From Ophiobolus disseminans (lineage: Eukaryota; Ascomycota; Dothideomycetes; Pleosporales; Phaeosphaeriaceae): DNA of 64,000 bases. Each line of letters opens with the position of its first letter. The stretch's first letter is position 1. Made by a program: the position numbers and the translations under genes. Below, piece by piece: positions 1-10,120 of this stretch. The stretch spans positions 640,228 to 704,227 of the forward strand of contig MU006223.1 of NCBI GenBank assembly GCA_010093685.1. The letters run 5' to 3'. The notes below the pieces were generated by a model. The model was given only the letters and a program-made list of their open reading frames with translations, was not told the origin of the DNA and did not search any database.

Positions 1-59
1 CTCATGATATACACGCAGATGCGCACCTGTTCATCGTAGTTGTAGTCGGTTCCGGACAT
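1..59 (-). CDS. SEC63: Probable 5' end of SEC63 (ER translocon J-protein), partial
   Basis: Reading leftwards from an ATG at 57-59, the first codons give MSGTDYNYDEQ and then run off the window. This resembles the very N-terminus of fungal Sec63, the ER membrane J-domain protein that works with Sec61 and BiP/Kar2 in protein translocation. In that family the next residues are GQFFPFF, whereas here the frame continues VRICVYIM. A phase-0 intron beginning right after the Gln codon (GTGCGC donor) would explain the difference. Only 11 diagnostic residues are visible, so the call rests on that short match. A different protein with a chance similar start cannot be excluded. Confidence 0.4.
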   Translation of the reverse strand, partial: MSGTDYNYDEQVRICVYIM

Positions 60-622
60 GGTGGGAGACGGCTGTCAAGCGGGCGGTTGGCGCAGTGAAG
101 TGCAATTAGAGAGCGACGGAAGGAAAGGCCACTTTATTTGTAAAGTGGACGCATGCGTTGAAGGACAGGAGGGCGGGCTTAAACGTATGGCATGTCAGTG
201 AGAAGCGGGTAGAGTCTCAAAGAATACCGTGGTCGAATAAGTTTGGCGTTCTGCCACAGTAGCCACATATCCACTCCGGGCACCGCATGTGTCGGTGCTT
301 GGCAGGGCGGAGGTCACGTGCAAGCGCGATACGTCACCCATTAGAGGAGAATCATTGCTTTCACCTCAGAACTTTGCCTCTTGTATGAAAGTGCTCGTCT
401 GTTATTTTCTAATATTTCTAACTGCATCACTACAAGACCTTGCGCATATATGCTGAAAAGCCTGTTCTATAATTGTGGTAGCTTGAGGCTACATCACTTC
501 AATCGGGTAACTTTGGTGATCTGCAATAGAAGAGGCCAGGGGCATTTCCGATGTCTAGGAGAATATGAATAGCAATATATGCAGCAACTTTGGTCCTGAG
601 CTGATATGATTTCATTCGTGAC
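60..622. other. Intergenic, shared 5'/3' flank
   Basis: This stretch lies between the presumed SEC63 start and the 3' end of PBS2. It contains a CACGTG palindrome near 315. The short open frames have no recognisable similarity or splice support. I see no gene here. Confidence 0.5.
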
Positions 623-2736
623 TTATGCTGTCGTCTCCACAGGAGCAGCAGCATCCAACCCATTTGTCGTGCTGTGCCCAGGGCTCTGTACTGTATCTAA
701 AGGTGCCGCATGTAATGCGGGTTTCTCTGACCGTTTGAGTGTGCCCTTCTTCCGTTTCTCAATCGCACCCTTGACCCAATCGGCGACCTCCTGGTCGAGG
801 ACCTGCTCAATTGCCACAGGCGCTCCCTTGTCGCCAGCAGCCTCGCCGCCTTCTGCTTCGATTGCTGCCGCAACTTCCTCCTCGTCTTCTTCGGTAATTG
901 TGGCGGGCTTGGCGAGTGGAGCTAGCCATGCATGTTGCAGCAGCATGGCATACGTAGGTCGCAGGTTGGGAATCTTGTTCAGGCAGCCGCGCACGAAATT
1001 TCGTGCTGCGTCTGAATAGCCTTCTTCGGGAAGATCTGGCGGTTCACCATCGACAATCGCCTGTATATGTTAGTAATGATCAGAAGCCACACGTACCAAT
1101 TACTTACGCTGAGTTGACTGAAGATGTTGTTGTACGTCTCAGGCGGGTATGGGTATCGGCCCAGCGCGCACTCGATGATGGTCAGACCTAAACTCCAGAT
1201 GTCACTCTGGACGCTGTAGGTGCCGCCTCCAGGATTCGCGCCTGCTTGCGCAATTCCTCCCGACGAAATTCGCTCCGGCGCCATGTAGCTTTGGCAGCCA
1301 ATATTCGTCTTCGCTATACTGGCTACCAAGTTTCCGCTCACACCGAAATCGCAAATCTTGATCTGGCCCTTTGTGTTCATTAGGATGTTAGTGGGCTTGA
1401 CATCTCGATGGATAATGTTGTGGTCATCCTTCAATGACTTCAGGCCCATGGTCGTGGCCAGCGTGATCTTTCGAAGCACGCCTTCCGGAACACCATCGCC
1501 GTAGATTTTGTCTATTGACCCGCCGTCCATAAACTCCATGCATATGTATACGGCTCCCTCCTGGAAGAAGGCGCCGTAGAAGTCAACAATGTAGGGCGAC
1601 ACGCAGCGGTGGAGAACGTCCAGTTCCATGATGATAGCAGCAAATTTGGATTCGTCCAACTCAAGGCGCACTTCCTTCATTGCCATGACGATGCCCGTGC
1701 CAGCTCCAATTTTCGCGGCTGTTGGGCTATCCTCGTCGTTATCGAAGGTCTTCCGCGATGGCGAGCCTGGCGCAGCCTTGTTGCCCGCCAGACCCTGGCC
1801 AACTTTCCGCATTCTCGGTCTGCTATGCCTGACCTTGTATACAGTGCCGTAGTTACCCTTGCCAAGTTCGTCCAATGTGTCGACTTCGTCTAGGGAGATC
1901 TTGAAAACGCTGCCGCTCGCGAACTGTACGCCGTCGGCGTTGAGGATAGCTTTGCCGTCGAACCTGAGACTGCCATTCTCGGTGTCAAGGAACTTGGCAT
2001 ATCTGTCCATATCCGTCTCCTGCTTCTTCGGCGCATCGTCAGGGTTTCCACCATTCATTGCCGAGAGTGTCATGCCGGGTGGCTTCTTCCTGCCAGCAGG
2101 AGGAGCCGGACTCGAGCCGGAAGGTGGAGCAGCGCCTGGTAAACCGCCCGGCAAGGCTCCGGGAAACCCGCGTCTCCCTGCAAGTGACGGCTTAGGTCCA
2201 CCAGCGCGGCCAGGTATTGCGGGAGCTGATTGAAAATTGGGGCCCGCGCCCAGAGACGGCCGAAAGCCGGCAGGTATGCCTCCGGGGTTACCCGTCGGGG
2301 GTGCACCGCTGGGCGACAAGGGCCCTCTCTGACCAGCAGTGGGTCCTGGACTCTGGGGAAGCGGCGCACGTCCTGGTACGCCGCTGGGAGGCGCACCTTG
2401 TGAGCGAAGACGGACAGCTTCCAGTCTCGCCAGGATGTCCTGTGGCATATTGAGGCCGCTGCCTCGACTGGAGATCGTCGGAGGATTGCTTGGGCGTAGC
2501 TGCGCGGGGTTCCTCGCCGCGCTGATATTGCCAAGTGGCGTTGAAGAAAAGGTCATGTTGGCGTTCGCGCCGGAAGTAGAGATGGAGCGGACGACAGGGC
2601 GCTCGCGCTCTGGCGAGAGGTGAGAAGACGAGGCATTCGCCGGCGGGCTCAAGGGCACAGGAGACGACGGAGAGGGGCTATCGAAGGGAGTGTCGGAGTC
2701 GTATTCGCCGTCGGGAGTAGATGCCGTAGAATCCAT
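623..2736 (-). CDS. PBS2: MAP kinase kinase of the HOG osmostress pathway (Pbs2-like)
   Basis: This is a dual-specificity MAPKK expected to phosphorylate the Hog1/p38-type MAPK in the cytoplasm under osmotic or oxidative stress. There are two exons, 1108-2736 and 623-1060, separated by a 47-nt intron (GTAAGT...TACAG, phase 0), giving 689 residues. The first ~280 residues are rich in Pro, Gly and Ser, as is usual for fungal Pbs2. The kinase domain follows: glycine loop GKGNYG near 291, catalytic HRDVKPTN near 443-450, DFG, and activation segment SIAKTN near 473-478. The SxAKT spacing in that segment carries the Ser/Thr pair phosphorylated by MAPKKKs and is characteristic of Pbs2 rather than Ste7 or Mkk1. 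The tail after the kinase is acidic and then basic. An insert of ~45 residues between the glycine loop and the VAIK-type lysine (MAMKEV) is also seen in some filamentous fungi. Confidence 0.9.
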
Positions 2737-3761
2737 CGTGGTGGGGGAAAGTGAGCGTGCGGGCTGAAGGTGTAGAAAGGATCGAGAGCGATAAGAAATA
2801 GGACGCAGGAGTAGAAGGGTAGAGAACTCTAATGGTCCTCAACGTTGGTGACGACTAGCGGCGGTCCAAGGAAGATGCGGAAGAGTGCAGGTGTTGCTGG
2901 GGTTCAAATGGCGGGCGGCGCTAGGATGCTCTGACGTAACTCGCATTTGCGCAGGACGAGATCAAGCAAACGCGACCCAACAATCATGGCAGAAAGGGGC
3001 TGTGTGTAGGATAATGATAATGAGCGGTACCAAGTATGCCAGAGAGCATGCTATGACGACAGACTGCACATACCATGTACATCCTGCAGATGGCGCCCAG
3101 GGTCTTCAAGCCTTCAAGGTGGGTGAGCAACCCCAGCGTGCTTAATCCATTGCGCCGTGTCTCTTAGTCTAGCGTGTTGATTCAGTCGCCTCCCATCAAC
3201 TACCTGACTAACCCATCGCGATGCCTCCGCTCTCGCTGTGAAGTTCCTCATCTCAGAAGTTAAATCGCCGGCCATCACAAGTTCTGGTTGGTGGTCCGTG
3301 CACATCAAAACCAGGCTTCCAGGGTTTAAGAATCGCGAGCGAACGTTGTCAAGGAGGCACCAGTCCGTGGATTAATTTGATTAAGGAATGAATCAAAAAG
3401 ACGGTCAGGCAGTTGGCTATCAAATGTGGGTTTCTTGGGGTCTTAGCTAATACCTAGGTAGCTCATTGTAATGTAATCCCTGCAGACCTCGCTTTCTCCG
3501 CAGACATCCAAGCAGGGTAGGTACCCTTCAGGAAGTGAGCATGAGCTCTTTTTCCGTCCTAGTTCAAGATCTCATATCCCCTCCCGTCTGCCTTTGTTCC
3601 CTCTGTCAGCACCCGATCTTGGCTGATGGTTCGCGAAGGTACCTAGGTATCCGCTGTGAGATTTCAGTGGAACTCGCACAGCGATTAAAGTCACAACTCC
3701 TTAGTAGTAGATTCTTAAGGTTCACCAGATGTTCAAGCACATGAGCCGGCGGGGTTTTCTC
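2737..3761. other. Intergenic region with TACCTAGGTA-type palindromes
   Basis: This is the upstream region of PBS2 (divided with the 3' side of the Ulp1-like gene). The 3440-3660 part holds several palindromic TACCTAGGTA-like words (near 3451, 3516 and 3638). I see no open frame with protein-like character or splice support. Confidence 0.5.
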
Positions 3762-6626
3762 TCATTTGCAACGTTTGCACTTCAGTCCTTTTGAGCCGCT
3801 ATAGAACCAGTCGCCGCAGCTCTTACATTTCAAAACGTTGGCTGAACGTCTCTCGCAGAACTCCAGAGTATCAATAGAGTCCTTGACTGCATGTGTAGGT
3901 TGTCGCATCCTCTGCAGGTACAGGTATGGCGGCCTTCAACTGTGACGAGGTGTGGCCGGCTGGACTTTCTGTGGAGGTTTTTCTCTTCTTGCGCTTGTTG
4001 TTCTTAGGTTCTCTGCTAGGGCTGATTTCTCCTGATGTTTCATACTCGATGGCGTACACTGGAATTTTAATCAGCGGACACTGATCGCAACGAACAGCAT
4101 CTTTTCGCGTGACTCCCCTGAGCCATCGGTAGGATGTCTCCGTACCCTGACAATTCTTGCACTTTTCTGCTTCCGCAAAACCTTCAGGCGCTGCCACCTG
4201 CTCCATAAGCTTGTTCCTGTGAACCAGCAGACGAGTGAGCAAAGTGGTCAAGCGCTGTCCAAAACCCGTAGAACTGACCTTGCCGTTCTGTACAGCTCTC
4301 TTGTGTTCGTAGAAAGCATCCAGCCAATATACCCAACGTACAGATTTGGAGTCTTCACACACATATGGATATGCTCTCTGTGGCGCTGTGTATGCTACGG
4401 CCAGATCCGAGACCTCATGGTGTGTCCAGACGAGACTTTTGCGGGTGGTAAACACGGATGGGTGATCCTCAGCTAGGCGTATTGGACACAGGGATGTCAC
4501 AGAGAATTGAACATCAGGGAAGCGTTCTTGTAGCGCTCTCCAGCTGGTATTGTCGGTAGTCAATCCGTCGATCCCAGAATGTAAGAAAAGGACTCGCAAT
4601 GGGTCCACCGACTTTTGGCCCTTCAGTCGCTGCATCTCTCTTATGATATCTCGAACGCACTCATGGACGTCACTGGTCTTCTCACTGAAAATCGCATAGT
4701 TTGATGAATGCACGCCAGTGGTACCGGACGCCCATACACGGATATCATCAAACTCCTGCAGATCGTCCATATGATCTATCCTGACGTGGCGCCTGGGGTG
4801 TTGGTTGAATATGAGGTCCCAGAAGTTGTACAAGGTTTCAGAAATATAATCAGCATAGTCTCTCTCGTCGACAAATGTCCGAGGGTATTAGCCAAAGCCG
4901 CCTTGATTGGTATTATATCGTACTATGGGGAGCACGAGGTCGTATCGTTGAGTGATATCGTCGCTTCTGCCCTGATGATGGCGCTGATCACCAAATAGTA
5001 AAGGGCCGTTCGCGTAGGCTGATAGTTTTGGCGGGGATTCACGATAATAGTCTTGCCCTCGACAGCGCCCCCAGGCTTCAGGGGGTGGCCGTCTTGAAGA
5101 AAATGCGATTGGCGGAGTTGCAGACGGCGCAGATGCTTTAGACTCTCGGCAAGATGCTTCTCGTCCACAAACGCATGAAGCTTCTTTAGTCTCTGTCTGA
5201 GTCTTCCCTTCAAATCGGCCGGTGTAAGCTCTCCTGGATTGTTCGGGTCTTGGAGAATTGAGATGATAATATCTAATTTTGGGGTTTGTTGGGCAACCAT
5301 TCAAATCAGTTTATCGTCATCGTCGAGCCACCGTGGGAGGCAGTCCCGGGCGTTTTCATCGTCACTATCCGCCTCTGATGTCTTCTCGTTGACCCAGTTA
5401 AGCCGATCAATGTAGTTGAGCTCATACATATCAGGCGGGCTCCCATCAACGGCCGCTCGAATCTGAGCTAGGAAATGAGTCCTCTGCACCGTCGCGGGAC
5501 GCGCAGCACTACGGATCTCAGGTAATATCTGCGTTCCTATGAGGAGTTCACGAGCGGCCCAGACAGCCAGAATGCCGCAGTCGTCGTGATCCTGCTCCAC
5601 CATATCAGTGGAATAAATTTCCACATGTGTCCAGCTTCCTTCAAACAGTGTATGGTATTCACCAATGAGCTGTAGAAAGATTGGGACTATCTCTCGTCTC
5701 CGCCAGGTTCCAGCATGCTTCCCACGCCTCATGCTGTCGTAGATCCCTATTTTCCGCTCTCCTGCGATGACTGAGGCCTTGACAAGTACCCAGTGTGTTC
5801 CAGTAGGGTTCCACGGGAATAATACTGCGCTGACGTCAGGGTCGAAGCCAGGGTCGAGCGCTCCAGGCGGATTGCTGATGAACTCTACTATCTTCACAGT
5901 CATGCCCTGGACATTCTGTTGAGCTAGGCCCTTCAAGCTCAATGATCTGATAGTACGCGAGTATATCGGAGAGCACGTCAGGAGCACATCGGCCTCTGAG
6001 ACCCTTGGAGAAATGCGGAGAAGCCAATCTATGATGTCGTGTTCCGTCCACTCGCCCGCGGCTGAGAGCCCTCTAACATGTTCGAAAAAGAAGGGGGTGG
6101 CACCCTGGCCAGTGATCGGGGGAAGTGTTAAGGGGAACTGGCCGTCCTTGTTCTCTCGAAAGTCCTCAATGGAGGCCTCAAGAATCTGAGATAGATGCTG
6201 AGTCACCGCGTTTCTGACGATGTCGGCGTCGTGGTGATTGGACATCAGGTCGGAGAAGTCAACGGTCAAGACATCCACGAGCTCCTCGTTTTCAGGCATG
6301 TCATTGTCGTGAACAGGCTGGTAAGCATCTAGTGGAGCGAAATCCATGGGCAGGTCAGGAGTCTCATTGGGTTGCTCATCAAAGGGAGGCGAGCTGAGTG
6401 GTCCTTTATCTGGGCTGTCTTGCGGGTAGATTTCCATGACATTGCCCGAAGTCTCAGCCAAGTGTACGTCGCGGTCATACTGAGCCTTTGTATCCAAATA
6501 TACTGGTGTCTGGAAGAAGTCTCTGCAGAGAAGCTGCTCCAAGGGGGTAACAGGCTGCCAGTAGGGATCTGTCAGGAGTTTTCGCTGCAATGACTTTTCA
6601 AACCAGGTGACTATGTTGTTGGCCAT
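3762..6626 (-). pseudogene. Ulp1/SENP-like (peptidase C48) gene with C-terminal zinc ribbon, apparently broken
   Basis: The first 441 codons (5301-6626) are open and end in a Ulp1-type cysteine protease domain. The likely catalytic residues are His278 (GTHWVLVK), Asp297 (IYDSM) and Cys350 (DHDDCGI). Such enzymes cleave SUMO or ubiquitin-like modifiers. A TGA at 5301-5303 stops this frame, but the next codon is ATG and the same frame stays open for 125 more codons (4923-5300). Coding character then shifts by one frame within about 4930-4985, meets a TAA at 4888-4890, and continues as 3871-4887. That part includes a CxxC...CxxC pair (CKNC, CDQC). A further shift near 3880-3895 leads into a clear zinc-ribbon tail (CKSC...CKRC) ending at a stop at 3762-3764. 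I read this as one gene of about 950 codons decayed by stops and indels. Alternatives are two or three separate genes, or unrecognised introns. The N-terminal protease domain itself looks intact and could still be expressed. Confidence 0.55.
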
Positions 6627-7612
6627 ACTGCTGAAGCTTTATGTTGATGTGAAGAAGCTTAACGACGACGAAGGGGACTCGAGGATTCACGGCGAGAAAC
6701 AGGGAGAAAGACACGATGATGGATATTTGAGAAGAGTTTGAGAGTATATCAGAGCGATTCAGAAAGATGCAGATTGCTCACGAAAACCTGATGGTGCTTC
6801 AAGTGAGCGCTTCGAGCTCCTATGAAGGCAGGAACCATGGAGCGATGCAAGTACAGCAGGCAAGAGCGACCCAGCAGGGCACTCCAGACTCTATGTCGTG
6901 CATCATTAAGCAGAAAACTTCACCGAGGCTTTACGTGCGAAGGTATAGAGACATATGAGATTAGCTTCCATAGAGCGCATGGAGAAGAGGTCCTGGGGAG
7001 TGTTCCGTGAGGACGGTACACAAGTTGTTTGTGAAGGACAAGATGGAAGGTGCAATTTGAAAATGTATCAGAGAAGTTCCCCAGATATATTGTCTGTATG
7101 CACCCTAGTGCATCGAGGATGTGTGAAGGAGCTTTTGGTGTGTTCGAGCACGCCCCTTGCTATCGCGTCGCGCCCGCGCCAATGACGACATGTCGATCGG
7201 CTTTCAAGAAGGATAAACACGCACTCGAGAAAGTTGGATCCATATCCAAGCTGTCAAGAGAAGTCCTATTCGTAGTCGGATGCAAGTAATCGAGAACAGC
7301 GAGTATGCTGTGGACGCATTTGCTGGCTGTGGCTCGCGATGACGATGATGTGCACACGCGTTGTCAAACCTTACGAACCTTGGCACCCGGCCTTTCTTGC
7401 TTATCCTATGCGGCGGATCTCTTGGCTTGTTGCCGCAGTTGCTTTTTGTTGACCTCCACCTTCTAGGCCTTCGTCGCTGAATCGAAGAACTCCTCGCAAT
7501 GACTTCGCTCGCTGTCACACTAAGCGCGCTTTGACCTTCGGCATCAGAGTTCCCCAGGGCGTCACAACACAGCGCCGGCCATCACACTTCCACTCCATCG
7601 GCCCTACCTCCA
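6627..7612. other. Divergent intergenic region (Ulp1-like gene / PIN-like carrier)
   Basis: About 1 kb separates the start of the Ulp1-like gene from the start of the auxin-efflux-type carrier on the other strand, so it presumably holds both promoters. The small open frames on both strands show no family resemblance. No gene is supported. Confidence 0.5.
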
Positions 7613-9433
7613 ATGTCTTTCTTCTCCGCGCCGCGGGCGCTGCGCCTGCGCGACAACCCGTTCGGCTCCAGCAACTTCGTCGCCATGGGCGCTCAATCGT
7701 TCGACTACGCTGGCAATGGCGTAATGGGAGTCTTCAAGAAGAAGCACAGCGCGCACCCCGACTTCGCAAACCTCACGCTGCTGGTCTTCGAAGCTGTTAT
7801 GGAGGTCGTCTGCGTCAGTCTGCCGGGATACATTGTCGCGCGAATGGGCCAGTTCGATGCAGAGAACCAGAAGTTTCTGGCGAATCTCAACACCCAGCTG
7901 TTCACGCCATGTCTTAGTACGCCACGATGTGCTTGCAAAGGCGATGCTGCCACTAACAGTCTATCAGTCTTTACAAAGCTCGCATCACAACTGACCGCCG
8001 ACAAGCTGTCCGACCTCGCAGTCATCCCGGTCATCTTCGTCGTGCAAACGCTCATATCCTACCTCGCCGCACTGCTCGTCTCCAAAGTATGCGGCTTCAA
8101 GAAGCGCGCTTCCAACTTCCTCGTGGCAATGGCCGTACGATGCACTTCCCATACTCGTCGACCGTGCTAATAATAACAGGTCTTCGGCAACTCCAACTCG
8201 CTCCCCATCTCCCTCGTCATCTCGCTCTCGAAAACCCTATCGGGCCTGCATTGGGACAAAGTTCCAGGCGACAATGACAACGAAGTCGCTGCGCGCGGCA
8301 TCCTGTACCTCCTCATCTTCCAGCAATTGGGCCAGCTGGTCCGATGGACTTGGGGCTTCAACGTGCTCCTGGCTCCTGCGAACGCTTACAAGGAGGAGGA
8401 CGGCGGAAAGAACAGCGCGCTCGAGAACGGGGAGTACAACGAGGACGAGGCGCAACACCTGCTGAACGATTCGCATTCGGGCTACTACTCCGGAGATGTC
8501 ACCAGCTACGAGACTTCCGTAGACTCCGACGACTCTGCTTCACTTTCGGACCGCGAAGACCTCCTGGCGGATTCATACTTTGTAACGCCCACGAACGGAA
8601 ATCTCGTCGTTCCTGGGAATGGCGTTGTGGGCGACGAGCCAAATGGCCAGTTTGCCAATGGTGCTGCGAACGGCTCATTCGAGCCATACAAGGAGGCTGA
8701 GATTCCAAAGGGCATCAAAGGGTGGCCAAAGCGAGTAAACAACGCAGTCCATCGCTTCACCAAGTCCGTCTCTGACGCGTTTGCCCGTGTTGGGCGCCGC
8801 ATCTTCCAATCCCTGCCAAACTGGCTCCAAAGAACGCTGTCCAAGGTCTATGGTGTTACAACCAGGTTCCTCGGTGGTGTTTGGGCTTTTATGAACCCGC
8901 CTCTATGGGCAATGCTGGTCGCAATCCTTATAGCTTCGGTCCCAAGACTGCAACATCTGTTTTTCGATCCCGGGACCTTTGTAAGCAACTCCGTCACACG
9001 TGCAATCAATCAAAGCGGCCAGGTCGCCGTTCCCTTGATTCTCGTGGTACTGGGTGCCAATCTGGCTCGCAACACTCTGCCCAAGGAAGACCAACACTCG
9101 GCCGAAGACCCAAAGATGGAGACGAAGCTGGTCATTGCGTCTCTAGTTAGCCGCATGCTCATCCCCACACTGCTCATGGCGCCGATGCTGGCTCTGACTG
9201 CAAAATTCGTCCCAGTGAGCATTCTCGACGACCCGATCTTCATTATTGTATGCTTCCTGTTGAGTGGCGCTCCAACAGCACTTCAACTGGCCCAGATCTG
9301 CCAGATCAACAACGTGTACATGGGCGCCATGTCGAGAATTCTCTTCCAAAGTTACGTTGTCTGGATTCTACCTTCGACCTTGTTGTTAGTCATGCTGGCT
9401 TTGGAAACAGTCGAGTGGGCTCAAGAAGTATGA
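7613..9433 (+). CDS. Auxin efflux carrier (PIN-like/Ecm3-type) membrane transporter
   Basis: This is a predicted multi-pass membrane protein of the auxin efflux carrier family, whose yeast members include Ecm3 and YNL095C. Substrates in fungi are not established. There are three exons, 7613-7916, 7968-8134 and 8180-9433, with introns of 51 and 45 nt, giving 574 residues. Hydrophobic segments cluster at the N-terminus (LTLLVFEAVMEVVCVSLPG; VIPVIFVVQTLISYLAALL) and in the last ~190 residues (AMLVAILIASVP; VAVPLILVVLGANLA; DDPIFIIVCFLLSGAPTA). Between them lies a long acidic, Ser/Asp-rich hydrophilic loop typical of fungal members. The conserved NSNSLP and LSGAPTALQLAQI elements of the family are present. 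An in-frame ATG at 7685 is an alternative start. Confidence 0.88.
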
Positions 9434-10120
9434 GCGTTCTTCATGTTCTGCAGATTCTGTCACAGCCAGGTGGCTTCAAAACACAATTGGGCATGCTTTT
9501 ATTGGTGCATTGTAGCGAGGCGTTAGGTACATGCTGGGTTTGATTTCCTCCGCGTTGCAGCGATATCATTGTACGCTGCGGCAATTCGTTGTATATAGAC
9601 CACAACAAAATATTCTAATCGAAGCCAGTCACATGAAATGTGTACTGTCACGAATGCTTGTCACCAATGGAGCCAGATGTGGTTGCATGTTGCCCTCCAT
9701 CTCCAAGGTGTCTCCTTTCAGGTTTGTAGGCTGTTCTCTAGCGTTGGGCTGTGACGTAGCCGGTCCCCGCCCAAATCATGCTGGAGTGGCACCTCATACC
9801 ACCAGGCAGACAAGAGTGAGCCAACTAGTGATATATTCACTGCTGTACGTCTGAGACCGAGTTTTTGTTCTCCTGACAGTGCTTCTCTCACCTTGCCGCC
9901 GCACATCTACCGCCAATCGATTTGGCACGTGGCAGCTCGCGTACTCTTGCCCACCTAAGTACCTACGACTCGAAACCCAATAATACCTTCCTTGCTACCG
10001 AAACTTCCCAAACAACCCACGAGCGGCTAATTTGACAACCACGATTTTGTCTGCGGAACAATCCTGCGATCTCCCGGCTTACGTTTGACGACCTGGAAAT
10101 TGACGGGGCCGTAACCCACA
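9434..10120. other. Intergenic
   Basis: This holds the 3' flank of the carrier gene and the promoter side of the choline kinase gene. A CCAAT word occurs near 9912. No coding potential is recognised. Confidence 0.5.
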
